From contig NZ_MLYP01000050.1 of the NCBI RefSeq assembly GCF_001866645.1, forward strand, positions 1 to 64,000: a stretch of DNA of 64,000 nt, read 5' to 3'. Shown here in pieces: positions 36,247 through 44,748 of this stretch (positions are counted from its first letter, which is position 1; every line of letters starts with the position of its first letter). A program made the position numbers and the translations under genes. Under the pieces are notes generated by a model. It saw only the letters and a list, made by a program, of their open reading frames with translations, searched no databases and was not told the DNA's origin. The DNA is from Streptomyces colonosanans. GTDB lineage: Bacteria > Actinomycetota > Actinomycetes > Streptomycetales > Streptomycetaceae.

Positions 36247-36662
36247 ACGCCGCCGTCTTCCTGATCGACACCAGCGCGCTGGCCAGAATCTTGAAGGAGC
36301 CGACGCGCTCGCGTTGGGAGAAGCCTCTGGTGGAGGGGCTCATCGCCCGGTGCCCGACCGCCGAGATCGAGTTCCTCTACACCGCGAGGAACGCCGAGGA
36401 CCGCGAGGAACTGATCGAGGACCTGGAGGCCCTGTTCGGCTGGACACCGCTGGACGACCGGGCGGTGACACGGGCGTGGAGCGTGCAGCAAGCGCTCACG
36501 GCAAAGGGGCTGCATCGCTCGGCGGGCGCGGTCGATCTGCTCATCGCCGCGACCGCCGAGTTGCAGGGTCTCACCGTGCTGCACTACGACAACGACTTCG
36601 AGACCATCGCCTCGGTCGCCGGCCAGCCGACCCAGTGGCTGATGCCCCCGGGCAGCCTCTAG
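36243..36662 (+). CDS. PIN-domain toxin (VapC)
   Basis: A 139-residue PIN-domain RNase toxin. Acidic active-site candidates are Asp9 in FLIDTSAL, Glu in the TAEIEFLYTARN segment, Asp in AVDLLIAATAE and Asp in YDNDFE. It is translationally coupled to the antitoxin and convergent with the acyl-CoA dehydrogenase gene (26 bp between stops). The pair sits between dxr and fatty-acid genes, a plausible past insertion. Confidence 0.9.
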   Translation: MNAAVFLIDTSALARILKEPTRSRWEKPLVEGLIARCPTAEIEFLYTARNAEDREELIEDLEALFGWTPLDDRAVTRAWSVQQALTAKGLHRSAGAVDLLIAATAELQGLTVLHYDNDFETIASVAGQPTQWLMPPGSL

Positions 36663-36688
36663 GGGCGTCGGTCAGCCGGAGGTGTCCG

Positions 36689-38629
36689 TCAGCGAATGGG
36701 ACGGTGGACGTTTTCCCTGCGGGCCGGACCCGGTGTCGCGTCGGCGATCCACGGTCCGTCGCCGGACGGGTCCACGACCCCCTGTTCCAGCCATTCGTAC
36801 GTCCCGGACAGGACGCCCTTGACCACCGTGCGGTCGAGGTTGTCGGTGTTGGTCCACAGGCGGCCGAACAGTTCGTCGACGCGGATGCGGGACTGGCGGC
36901 AGAAGGCGTCGGCGAGCTGGTACGCCTCGCGCCCGTGCTGTCCGGTCCTGCGCAGGTGCTCGGCGCGTACGCAGGCCGCGCTCATCGCGAACAGTTCGGC
37001 GCCGATGTCCACGATCCGGCCCAGGAAGCCCTGCTTGGTCTCCATGCGGCCCTGCCAGCGGGACATGCCGTAGAAGGTGGAGCGGGCGAGCTTGCGGGCG
37101 CTGCGCTCGACGTACCGCAGGTGCGGCGAGAGGTCGACCTCCCGGTGGAACTCCCCGTAGGCGCCCGGGATCTGACCCTGTCCGGCGACCAGCTTCGGCA
37201 GCCACCGGGCGTAGAAGGCGCCCGCGTTCACGCCCGCCTTCGCCTTGTCGGCCAGGGACTTGTCCGGGTCGATCAGGTCACCGGCCACCGACAGGTGGGC
37301 GTCCACCGCCTCGCGGGCGATCAGCAGATGCATGATCTCCGTGGAGCCCTCGAAGATGCGGTTGATGCGCAGGTCGCGCAGGAGCTGCTCGGCCGGTACC
37401 GCCCGCTCTCCGCGGGCCTTCAGGGACGCTGCCGTCTCGAAGCCGCGGCCGCCGCGGATCTGGACCAGTTCGTCGGCCATCAGCCAGGCCATCTCCGAGC
37501 CGTACAGCTTGGCGAGTGCGGCCTCGATGCGGATGTCGTTGCGGTCCTCGTCGGCCATCTGGGACGACAGGTCGAGCATGGCCTCCAGGGCGAAGGTCGT
37601 CGCCGCGATGAAGGAGATCTTGGAGCCGACCGCCTCGTGCAGCGCGACCGGCTTGCCCCACTGTTCGCGGGCCCCCGACCACTCCCTCGCGATCTTCAGG
37701 CACCACTTGCCGGAGCCCACGCACATGGCGGGCAGCGACAGCCGGCCGGTGTTCAGTGTGGTGAGCGCGATCTTCAGCCCCGCGCCCTCCGGGCCGATGC
37801 GGTTGGCGGCCGGTACGCGGACGCGGTGGAAGCGGGTGACGCCGTTCTCGATGCCGCGCAGGCCCATGAAGGCGTTGCGGTTCTCGACGGTGACGCCTTC
37901 CGACGCCGCCTCCACGACGAACGCCGTGATGCCGCCCTTGTGGCCCTCGGACTTGGGGACGCGGGCCATGACGACCAGCAGGTCGGCGACCACGCCGTTG
38001 GTGGTCCACAGCTTCACGCCGTCGAGGACGTACTCGTCCCCGTCCGGTACGGCGGTGGTGGCCAGACGGGCCGGGTCGGAGCCCACGTCCGGCTCGGTGA
38101 GCAGGAACGCCGAGATGTCGGTTCGGGCGCAGCGGGGCAGGAACGTGTCCTTCTGCTCCTGGGTGCCGAAGAGTTTCAGCGGCTGCGGTACTCCGATCGA
38201 CTGATGCGCGGACAGCAGCGCGCCGATCGCCGGGTTCGCGGAGCCTGCCAGGGCGAGCGCCTTGTTGTAGTACACCTGGGTGAGGCCGAGGCCGCCGTAC
38301 TTGGTGTCGATCTTCATGCCGAGGGCGCCGAGGTCCTTGAGCCCGTTGATCGTCTCGTCGGGTATCCGGGCCTCACGCTCGATGCGGGCGCCGTCCACCT
38401 GGGTCTCGCAGAAGTCGCGCAGCTTGGCGAGGAACTCCTCACCGCGCTGTACGTCCTCGTCGGGGGGCAGCGGGTGCGGGTGGATCAGGTCGAGCCGGAA
38501 GCGGCCGAGGAAGAGTTCCTTGGCGAAGCTGGGCTTGCGCCAGTCCTGCTGGCGCGCGGCCTCCGCAACCTGGCGGGCCTCACGCTCGGTGACGGTGGGC
38601 TTGGGAGTGGGGGTTGTTGGGGCGGACAT
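36689..38629 (-). CDS. Large acyl-CoA dehydrogenase (VLCAD-like)
   Basis: A 646-residue FAD enzyme, longer than the usual 380-400 residues because of a C-terminal extension, as in very-long-chain acyl-CoA dehydrogenases. LLTEPDVGSDPARL, FMGLRGIENGVTRF and the IFEGSTEIMHLLIAREA segment are visible. The ATG at 38629 is preferred over GTG 38638 because GAGG is 8 nt upstream. A palindrome ACCGATCGGT at 38731 suggests operator control. Confidence 0.9.
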   Translation of the reverse strand: MSAPTTPTPKPTVTEREARQVAEAARQQDWRKPSFAKELFLGRFRLDLIHPHPLPPDEDVQRGEEFLAKLRDFCETQVDGARIEREARIPDETINGLKDLGALGMKIDTKYGGLGLTQVYYNKALALAGSANPAIGALLSAHQSIGVPQPLKLFGTQEQKDTFLPRCARTDISAFLLTEPDVGSDPARLATTAVPDGDEYVLDGVKLWTTNGVVADLLVVMARVPKSEGHKGGITAFVVEAASEGVTVENRNAFMGLRGIENGVTRFHRVRVPAANRIGPEGAGLKIALTTLNTGRLSLPAMCVGSGKWCLKIAREWSGAREQWGKPVALHEAVGSKISFIAATTFALEAMLDLSSQMADEDRNDIRIEAALAKLYGSEMAWLMADELVQIRGGRGFETAASLKARGERAVPAEQLLRDLRINRIFEGSTEIMHLLIAREAVDAHLSVAGDLIDPDKSLADKAKAGVNAGAFYARWLPKLVAGQGQIPGAYGEFHREVDLSPHLRYVERSARKLARSTFYGMSRWQGRMETKQGFLGRIVDIGAELFAMSAACVRAEHLRRTGQHGREAYQLADAFCRQSRIRVDELFGRLWTNTDNLDRTVVKGVLSGTYEWLEQGVVDPSGDGPWIADATPGPARRENVHRPIR

Positions 38630-38730
38630 GAGGCTCACCTCGCCGCGAATCGGGTTCTATGGGGCGTACTCCGATCAAGATGCCGTACAACGACCAAGAC
38701 CGCCGTACGGCGATCTCGCGGACGTACGTT

Positions 38731-38740
38731 ACCGATCGGT
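38731..38740. promoter_or_regulatory. Candidate operator upstream of acyl-CoA dehydrogenase
   Basis: The perfect palindrome ACCGATCGGT lies 102 bp upstream of the dehydrogenase start, within a less GC-rich region holding GTACG and CGTAC flanks. Its form fits a TetR-type lipid regulator site, but no such regulator is in the window. Confidence 0.4.
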
Positions 38741-38917
38741 GCTACTCGATCGTTCGTACCCCATTCGGGGCGAGGCCACCAGTCCTCGCGCAGCCTCCCG
38801 CCCGGGAAATGCCGTCAGCCGGGTACGCGTTCGCCTTCCTGGACGGGTGCGGTCGGTGGTGTGGCGTCAGGGGTCCTTCCGAGGGACGGTCCGGGCACGC
38901 CCCCGCGAGAGGACGTG

Positions 38918-39433
38918 TCACACGGCGCGGCGCATGACCAGCCGCGGCCACCGGTCCAGGCCGTGCGCCGTTTCCCGCGCGCGGATGTCCAGGAGGCCCG
39001 GGCCGAGCATGGTGTCGTCTAGCGGCTGGAAGCCGCAGCGCGCGTAGTACGGCGCGTTCCACGGGACGTCGGTGAACGTGGTGAGGGTCAGGGCGGGAAG
39101 CCTGTCGGTTGCCGCCCTGGCGGCGGCGTGGTCCAGGAGCGACCGCCCGATACCGCGGCGTGCGCTGTCCGGGTGCACCGACACCTGTTCGATGTGGAGG
39201 TTGCCGTCGACGCGGTCGGCGATGAGGTAGGCCACCGGGGCATTGGCTGAGTCGACCGCGACCCAGGCCCGTCCGGCCTCCCGGTAGCGGGCGAGTTCGT
39301 CGAGCGGGAGCGGCTCGTCGTCGGCGATCTCAGGCATGCCGATGTCGTGGAAGCAGCGCCCGGCGGCTCGCTCGATGTCCTGGAGCAGGGGCAGTTCTTC
39401 GTTCTGGACTGCTCGAATACGCATGCCGTCCAT
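38918..39433 (-). CDS. GNAT family acetyltransferase
   Basis: A 171-residue protein with EQVSVHPDSARRGIGRSLLD (about residues 86-105), the acetyl-CoA-binding motif. Possible starts are 39433 and 39424. Substrate unknown. It is on the same strand as the acyl-CoA dehydrogenase but upstream of its probable promoter. Confidence 0.85.
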   Translation of the reverse strand: MDGMRIRAVQNEELPLLQDIERAAGRCFHDIGMPEIADDEPLPLDELARYREAGRAWVAVDSANAPVAYLIADRVDGNLHIEQVSVHPDSARRGIGRSLLDHAAARAATDRLPALTLTTFTDVPWNAPYYARCGFQPLDDTMLGPGLLDIRARETAHGLDRWPRLVMRRAV

Positions 39434-39614
39434 GGTGCCTCGCGGCGTCCCGTAGGGGTGATTCCCCTACTCCTTCCCTGGGGCGGGCGCGCACCTACCC
39501 CCAAAGGAATGGGTGTCAAGGTCGCCTTCATCCCCGATCCGCCGGCGCTGTGCACATGACAGAGTCGTCACCTGTCAGCCGCATCCGGAGGAACTCTCAG
39601 GAAGGTCCACCACC

Positions 39615-40231
39615 GTGACCAACACAGCCCCGGCTCTCGCCTCGCCCGCCGCCGGTCCGACGGGCCGTCGGTTCGCGATCGCCCATGCCGCCGCGCCGGT
39701 GCTGCTGGGCGCGTACGGCCTGATCCGCCTGCTGCCGGGTTCACGTGAGCCCGGCACCGGCTGGACCGTCGGCCATCTGTGCCTGCTCGGCGCGTTGCTG
39801 GGCTTCGGCATGGTCTTCCGCGACCTGTACCGGGCGCTCGCCGACCGCGGCCGGGCGACGGCGCTGCTCTGCTCTGCTACGGAGCGGCCATGACAGGTGT
39901 GGTCACCAGTGTGGGCCAGGTCCTGATCGACCTCTACGGCGGGTTCATCACCGACACGGAGGCCGAGCAGAACCGGTTCTTCGCCGACGTGCAGAGTCAC
40001 CCGGGTGTGCTGCCCGTCTTCTACCAGGTGCTCCCGGTCCTCTTCCACCTGGGCCTGCTGGCGATGGTGGCCGTCCTGGCGTTCCGCCGCCGTCTGCCGT
40101 TCTGGAGTCCTCTCGCCGCGCTGGCCGGAATGGTCGTGGCGGCCGCCTCACTGGACTTCATGACGGTCGGCGTGGCGCTGTACGCGCTGGCGCTGCTGCC
40201 GCTCCACCGTTCGGCCCGGCACCGGGCATGA
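39615..40231 (+). pseudogene. Four-helix-type membrane protein broken by a 5-bp duplication
   Basis: One membrane protein of about 203 residues is split over two frames. The first frame (GTG 39615) runs through two hydrophobic segments to a stop at about 39893. The second frame continues from about 39876 with three more helices to 40231. The break is a tandem GCTCT duplication (39866-39870 and 39871-39875); removing one copy restores a continuous ALLCYGAAMTG. It may be a true mutation, a phase-variable site or a sequencing error. It borders the genomic island. Confidence 0.8.
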
Positions 40232-40250
40232 CGGTCCCTCACGCACGCAT

Positions 40251-40281
40251 ACGACGACGGCCGGAGCCCCCGCACAGTGGG
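40251..40281 (+). repeat. Left 31-bp direct repeat (attL)
   Basis: Identical over 31 bp to 52745-52775. Here only half of the terminator hairpin seen at the right copy is present, as expected if an element inserted into that hairpin. Confidence 0.85.
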
Positions 40282-40390
40282 TTATTCACACATGCTCTGA
40301 CCTGCGGTTTCTCTCCGACCTGCATGAACGCCCAACGGTTCAGCCCGTCTCAGCCCGTTCCGGCCCGCCTCAACCCGTCTCGGCCCGCCT

Positions 40391-40452
40391 CCGTGTTCCC
40401 GTGGGAACACGGACGGGAACATCAGCCGCGGTGTTCCCACGGTGTTCCCGTC
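40391..40452. repeat. Cluster of TGTTCCC inverted repeats
   Basis: Ten-bp arms pair 40391-40400 with 40403-40412, and 40412-40421 with 40443-40452; five TGTTCCC units occur in both orientations. Similar units lie beside the integrase remnant at 52671-52703. They are probably binding sites for an element-encoded recombination or regulatory protein. Confidence 0.65.
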
Positions 40453-40501
40453 ACTCCAAAGGAGCGAGCCGGGAAGCGACTGTTCTCCAAGGTCAGTGGC
40501 G

Positions 40502-40540
40502 GTATCAACGACAATGGCCGGAACCCCACGCACAAGGGGT
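40502..40540 (+). repeat. Degenerate third att-like copy
   Basis: This stretch resembles 52738-52776, including the GTANCAACGAC lead-in and the ATGGCCGGAACCCC core, but with several differences. The sequence before it also resembles the right end of the island. It is best read as an old attachment site from an earlier tandem insertion. Confidence 0.6.
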
Positions 40541-40632
40541 TATACGCGCCTGGCCTGACCTGCGATTTCTCTCCGACCTGTGCAAACGCGGGCCGTTTCA
40601 GCCCGCCTCAGCCCGTCTTAGGCCATCTCGAC

Positions 40633-40666
40633 CCGCCGTGGTGTTCCCGCGGGAACACCACGGCGG
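40633..40666. repeat. 34-bp perfect palindrome
   Basis: The sequence is identical to its reverse complement without a spacer. Its centre is TGTTCCCGCGGGAACA, the symmetric form of the units at 40391-40452 and 52671-52703. A dimeric DNA-binding protein site is likely. Confidence 0.75.
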
Positions 40667-40791
40667 CACACTGCGCGTAGATTCCCTGACCAGCGGATAC
40701 CTGTTCCCGTGCCCGCAAATCTCGCATCGGCCGCCAATGTGACCGAAACGCGACGCTCACCTGGCGCGACCGTGCCCAGCGGACACGGCCG

Positions 40792-40831
40792 CGGCCCCGG
40801 CTATCCGCCATGAGGCGGACAGCCGGGGCCG
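40792..40831 (-). terminator. Terminator of the NUDIX operon
   Basis: An 18-bp stem with one mismatch (40792-40809 with 40814-40831) and an ATGA loop lies 40 bp past the NUDIX stop. Confidence 0.85.
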
Positions 40832-40870
40832 TGGCACACTCAGCAACCGGTCAGCTCGGGATGTTCTGAT

Positions 40871-41314
40871 CTACTGCCAGCCGTGTTCACCGAGGGGCCC
40901 ATGGCCGTCTAGATATCCACGCAAACCAGCCTCGGGGTACTCGATGATGTCCTCAGGCAGTTCGTGCACGGTGAACCACTCGAGGGCGAGGCACTTCTCG
41001 GGCTCCCTGTTGACGGGCTGCCCCTCCCATTCGGTCGCCTCGAAGAAGAAGCCGATTCGCTCCACCTCGGCGGACTGACGATGGTGCACGGTCTGGACCA
41101 GGCGAAGGCGAGCCGGGTCGACGGTGATGCCGGTCTCCTCGTACAACTCGCGGGCCGCGCCATCGGTCAGGGGCTCGCCCTCGTCGAGCTTGCCGGACGG
41201 CATGTGCCATCGCCCGTGACCGTACGGACCGCCTCTCTGCGAGAAGAGGATCTTCTCCCCGTCACGAAGGATCACGTGGGTATCGATGACGGGCTGTGCT
41301 GGTTTTCCGCTCAT
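40871..41314 (-). CDS. NUDIX hydrolase
   Basis: A 147-residue pyrophosphohydrolase with a complete Nudix box: GKLDEGEPLTDGAARELYEE then TGI (about residues 41-63). Substrate not predictable; NUDIX enzymes cleave nucleoside diphosphate-X compounds. Its ATG overlaps the stop of the thymidylate-kinase-like gene (ATGA), making it the last of three coupled genes. The link to a nucleotide kinase suggests a nucleotide-type substrate. Confidence 0.92.
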   Translation of the reverse strand: MSGKPAQPVIDTHVILRDGEKILFSQRGGPYGHGRWHMPSGKLDEGEPLTDGAARELYEETGITVDPARLRLVQTVHHRQSAEVERIGFFFEATEWEGQPVNREPEKCLALEWFTVHELPEDIIEYPEAGLRGYLDGHGPLGEHGWQ

Positions 41315-41967
41315 GGTTCCTGGGATGTCGTAGGCGTGGGTGAGGTGATGGACGCTATCGGCAGAGCTGGGATGGCGTCGGCGATTCGGCGTGCTACGTC
41401 CAATGGGGTGGCGGTGCTGGTGTCGAGGAGCAGGACTTCTGCTCCCCTGCTCATCAGATAGGCCGCGGCGTCGGCGTAGAGCTCAACTTCCCGGCTGGGA
41501 CCGCTGGGGTTGAGGTGAAAGCGGTGGGTGATGCCGCGTGCGGAGATGCGCTCGGCGATGAGCCCTGGGTCGGCGGTGAGGATCACGGACAGATCCGGAA
41601 GTATCGCTCGGTTGTTGACGGCGAGGATGAAGTCCTCCGGGACGCCGTCGAGTTGCTGAAGGACGAGGCTGGACGGCAGATACCGGTCGCTGATGACCAG
41701 TTCACCTGCACGTAGCGCGGGCTCGATCTCGGTTTCGATGTGCTCGTAGCGGTTGGCGGCCACCAGACAGGCCAGGGCCAGGCCGCGGATCTGGTTGGCG
41801 TGACTGCGGGTGAACTGGCCCAGGGCGCTGGTGGTCGGCTCGACCGTGCGCCGGGCCGGCCGGCCTTCACTGGTGAGATGGTCGTGGAGTGCCTGGACGG
41901 TGGTGGACTTGCCGACGCCGCTTGGCCCGTCGATGGAGACGAACCATCCGGTGCACCCGCCCGTCAT
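41311..41967 (-). CDS. Thymidylate-kinase-like P-loop protein
   Basis: A 218-residue protein with P-loop GPSGVGKST (about residues 14-22), DRYLPSSLVLQ (DRY motif) and a LID-like RGITHRFHL segment, as in dTMP kinases. The housekeeping tmk should be elsewhere; this divergent copy lies between a radical SAM gene and a NUDIX gene with 4-bp overlaps on both sides. It may phosphorylate a special nucleotide or related metabolite. Confidence 0.85.
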   Translation of the reverse strand: MTGGCTGWFVSIDGPSGVGKSTTVQALHDHLTSEGRPARRTVEPTTSALGQFTRSHANQIRGLALACLVAANRYEHIETEIEPALRAGELVISDRYLPSSLVLQQLDGVPEDFILAVNNRAILPDLSVILTADPGLIAERISARGITHRFHLNPSGPSREVELYADAAAYLMSRGAEVLLLDTSTATPLDVARRIADAIPALPIASITSPTPTTSQEP

Positions 41968-43505
41968 GCGGCGGCCTCCTGTCCGTTCTGGTTCCGCTCG
42001 TGCTGCTCACGCGTGAGCATCGCGAGGGTGCCGCGCACGTCTTCCAGGGGGACGCCGCCGAACTGGATGCCGACGGAGAAGTTGAACTCGTCGCGCTGCC
42101 GCATGGATTCGTCGGCGCCGTCCTGGGTGAGGTCGACGTCGCCGTAGGCGAGGAGTTCGTCGGGGTTGTAGCCGTCCTTGATGAGGGTCTGCCACACCGG
42201 CGTGCCGGGGTAGGGGCGGAACTCGAAGACGCTGGCTCGTACGTCGCCGGGGTGGTGGTCGGCGATCTCCCACAGGTTCCGGATGTGCTGCACTGTGGCG
42301 TCGAGGTCCTCGCGGGTTTCGCCGGGGAATCCGAGGATGAAGTAGCCCTTGACGCCGATGCCGCGGGCGACGAGCCGGCGGGCGACGCGTTCGGTCATGG
42401 CGGCGTCGATCCGTTTGTCCATGGCGGTCAGGATGCGGTCGCTGCCGGACTCGATACCGAGGGCGACTTCGCGCAGCCCGTTCTCGACCAGTGCCTCGAG
42501 TTCCTGGTCGGTGAGGCGGTCGAGGACGTTGATGCGGCCGGTGGCGTCCCACACGAACCGCTCGCCGATACCGTGGCGGGTGAAGGCTGCCATCTGTTCG
42601 TCGATGACGCGTTTCGCGCCGAGGAACAGATCGTCGACGAACCGGAAAGCCGTCACGCCGTGCTGGCTGTTCAGTGCGTCGAGTTCCCCAAGGATGTTCT
42701 CGGGTGAGCGGACGCGGATCTTGACGTCGGGGTTGGCGCTCCAGGCAGCGCCGCAGAACGTGCAGTTGTAGGGGCATCCGCGGCTGCCGACAATGTTGGC
42801 CTCGATGTGCCCCCGGCTGGCCGCGGCGGTCAGCCAGTCGGTTCCTCGGCTACCTGCCAGGCGGCGATCCGTTGCGGTGGGCGCGGAACGGTAGGGGTCC
42901 TGGGGCAGGAACGAACGGTCGACGTAGGGCAGGGCGTCGATGTCGGGAGCGAGCATCTGCACGCTGGTCCGGGCGTCCGCTACGCCCCCGGCTCGGGTGC
43001 CGCTGATCGGGTCGCGCCAGAGAACGCCAGGAAGTTCCCTGCGCCGCTGCTCGTTCTCCAGGAGGGCTGCCACGCGTAACTCCCCCTCCCCGAGGACCAG
43101 CGCTTTGAGGTTGCGCATGCGCGGGTCGGCAAGGATGCGGTCGGGCATGGCCTTGGCGTGGTGCCCGCCGATCATCAGCGCGATCTCCGGGACCAGCTTG
43201 GCGGCGATCTGCGCGGACATCTCATAGGTGGGGGCCAGCAGATTCATCGCTGCCCAGCGCGGCGCCGCCTTGTTGACGATGTTTGCGGCCTCTTCGATGC
43301 CGAGCCCGTGCGCTTCGGCGTCGAGGACGCCGACGTTGAACCCGGCCTGCCGGGCGTAGGTGGCGATGTACGCCATGCCGAGCACGGGGAGCGTGTAGTC
43401 GTTGGTGCGAGGCCTGAGGGTGTAGTCGCGTAGCGGCGCGTTGATGAACAGGGCGTCGAGTGCGCGGGTTTCATCGGTTCCCGCGATCAGGGATAACTGC
43501 CGCAT
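41964..43505 (-). CDS. B12-binding-type radical SAM protein
   Basis: A 513-residue protein with an N-terminal cobalamin-binding-like domain (about 15-160; PVLGMAYIATYARQAG, VGVLDAEAHG, IGGHHAKAMPDRIL). The radical SAM core follows with the CxxxCxxC cluster motif RGCPYNCTFCG near residue 247 and the GESGSD-like IESGSDRIL. Members of this class do methylations and other difficult radical reactions. The B12 DxHxxG motif is not canonical (DAEAHGLG), so cobalamin binding is uncertain. It heads the coupled radical SAM/kinase/NUDIX operon. Confidence 0.88.
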   Translation of the reverse strand: MRQLSLIAGTDETRALDALFINAPLRDYTLRPRTNDYTLPVLGMAYIATYARQAGFNVGVLDAEAHGLGIEEAANIVNKAAPRWAAMNLLAPTYEMSAQIAAKLVPEIALMIGGHHAKAMPDRILADPRMRNLKALVLGEGELRVAALLENEQRRRELPGVLWRDPISGTRAGGVADARTSVQMLAPDIDALPYVDRSFLPQDPYRSAPTATDRRLAGSRGTDWLTAAASRGHIEANIVGSRGCPYNCTFCGAAWSANPDVKIRVRSPENILGELDALNSQHGVTAFRFVDDLFLGAKRVIDEQMAAFTRHGIGERFVWDATGRINVLDRLTDQELEALVENGLREVALGIESGSDRILTAMDKRIDAAMTERVARRLVARGIGVKGYFILGFPGETREDLDATVQHIRNLWEIADHHPGDVRASVFEFRPYPGTPVWQTLIKDGYNPDELLAYGDVDLTQDGADESMRQRDEFNFSVGIQFGGVPLEDVRGTLAMLTREQHERNQNGQEAAA

Positions 43506-43517
43506 GGTTCCTCCAGG

Positions 43518-44321
43518 TCATCGGGCATGTGAGCCCCAGGTGAGGGTGGAGAGGGTCAGGGTGTGCAGGGCAGTGCTGTCGGTGTCGGCCCATCCGGTCC
43601 ACAGCGGGCCGAAGGCCTTGTCTTTCTTGTCGGGCCACGGGTATGCGGGGTCGATCTGAGCGGCCCAGGTGCGCACGGCAAGGTCGTCGTGCGGGTAGAT
43701 GCTGAAGTCGCCGGAGAAGTCGGCGGCGGCTGCCGCAGCGGTCCACGGGCCGATGCGCGGGATGCCCGTGAGCGCGGTCACCAGGTCCGCGGCGTCCAGA
43801 CGTTCCCACTCGGTGTGGTTCTGCTGGTAGTCGGCAGCCGCCGCCCGCAAGGCGGAGCGGTGGAACTTCGCGCCGATACTTGCGAACTCTTCATCGCTCA
43901 GGGCCAGGACGTCGGCAGGCGCGGGCGCGACAGCGAGTTCGCCAAAGGATCCCTGGACGACGGTGCCGAACCTGCGGCACCAGGCGCGGTATAGCTTGCG
44001 GGCCTGGTCGGCGCGCACGACCTGGCGGAGAATCGCCGTGCTGATCGCGTCCCACAGCCACGGGTTCGCCAACCGCTGGAAAACGCCGAGTTCTTCGAGT
44101 CCAGCCCGCAGCGCAGCGGGGGCCGCGGCAGGCATCATGGCCGGATCCGTGGTGACGAATACGGGCTTCACATCCTCGGCGCCCTGCACACACTCCACAT
44201 GCAGGCCATCCCCGTCGTGGGACACAACCCAGATCCCGGACTTCGTACGGACAGTACGCGCGCACGTACCGTTCTCGTGCGTATGCCAGGCGGGGTGATC
44301 AGTCGTCAGTACACCGGCCAT
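43518..44321 (-). CDS. HhH-GPD DNA glycosylase-like protein
   Basis: A 267-residue protein whose C-terminal part has a helix-hairpin-helix (LTGIPRIGPWTAAAAAADF, about residue 192) and the downstream HDDLAVR with the Asp expected in AlkA/MutY-type glycosylases. The first 80 residues are unusual for the family. It could excise modified bases. It lies 12 bp upstream of the radical SAM gene, so it may be the first gene of that operon. Confidence 0.8.
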   Translation of the reverse strand: MAGVLTTDHPAWHTHENGTCARTVRTKSGIWVVSHDGDGLHVECVQGAEDVKPVFVTTDPAMMPAAAPAALRAGLEELGVFQRLANPWLWDAISTAILRQVVRADQARKLYRAWCRRFGTVVQGSFGELAVAPAPADVLALSDEEFASIGAKFHRSALRAAAADYQQNHTEWERLDAADLVTALTGIPRIGPWTAAAAAADFSGDFSIYPHDDLAVRTWAAQIDPAYPWPDKKDKAFGPLWTGWADTDSTALHTLTLSTLTWGSHAR

Positions 44322-44475
44322 CGGTCGCTCCTTACGTTGCGCTCTGTCTCGCCGTAGCCTCTCGCGTCACGGCGGGCCGATGTGCGCAGCGGGCACAGAA
44401 AACGAGAACAGCAGCGGGGCCAGGAGATGAAGTTCCTTAGGTCGCTGCCCGCCGCCAGCGCCAAACCGGCGCGGT

Positions 44476-44670
44476 TCACGGCCGCCGCTGGTGCGCCTGC
44501 TTGTGCCTGCGGATCTCAACGTTGCAGTCCGAGACCTTCGACAGGTCCCCGGCACCTGCGGCTTCCGCGCGCTGCTTAGCCAGCCCAGCGCACACGCGGC
44601 AGCCCGGTGCGGGCTGCGGCCACTTCAGCGGTGCACCGAGATAGACGGGCCTGCTCATCGCCTTCGACAT
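44476..44670 (-). CDS. Small CxxC protein
   Basis: A 64-residue protein with GCRVCAGL (CxxC, about residues 24-27), a helical Ala/Gln-rich middle and DCNVEIRRHKQAH near the end. The Cys and His residues could form a small zinc site. The start may be 44670 or the in-frame ATG at 44658 (MSRPVYLG). It lies between the HPr-kinase-like gene and the glycosylase gene. No family was recognised. Confidence 0.65.
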   Translation of the reverse strand: MSKAMSRPVYLGAPLKWPQPAPGCRVCAGLAKQRAEAAGAGDLSKVSDCNVEIRRHKQAHQRRP

Positions 44671-44748
44671 CAGGAGTCCTCCACGAAAATGGGTCCTCCC
44701 ACCCCAGCCGGGGTGTCCCGGCCGGGGTGGTGGTGCGATGCCTGCCGC

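Larger units (their letters stand above)
40282..40870. other. Left end of the island: repeats, no gene
   Basis: A noncoding stretch of about 590 bp. Two diverged copies of a segment beginning CTGACCTGCGRTTTCTCTCC lie at about 40297-40380 and 40555-40640. A degenerate att copy (40502-40540), several TGTTCCC inverted repeats and the NUDIX terminator are also here. It looks like the fused ends of an earlier, deleted element followed by the left end of the present one. Confidence 0.6.

Noticed and set aside
40251..40281. tRNA 3' end as the attachment site
   Set aside because: The repeat does not fold as a tRNA end and no tRNA lies at either border; it is a terminator arm.
40282..40680. CRISPR array, because of repeated segments in the island left end
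   Set aside because: There are only two diverged long copies and several palindromes, without regular spacing or spacers, and no cas genes nearby.
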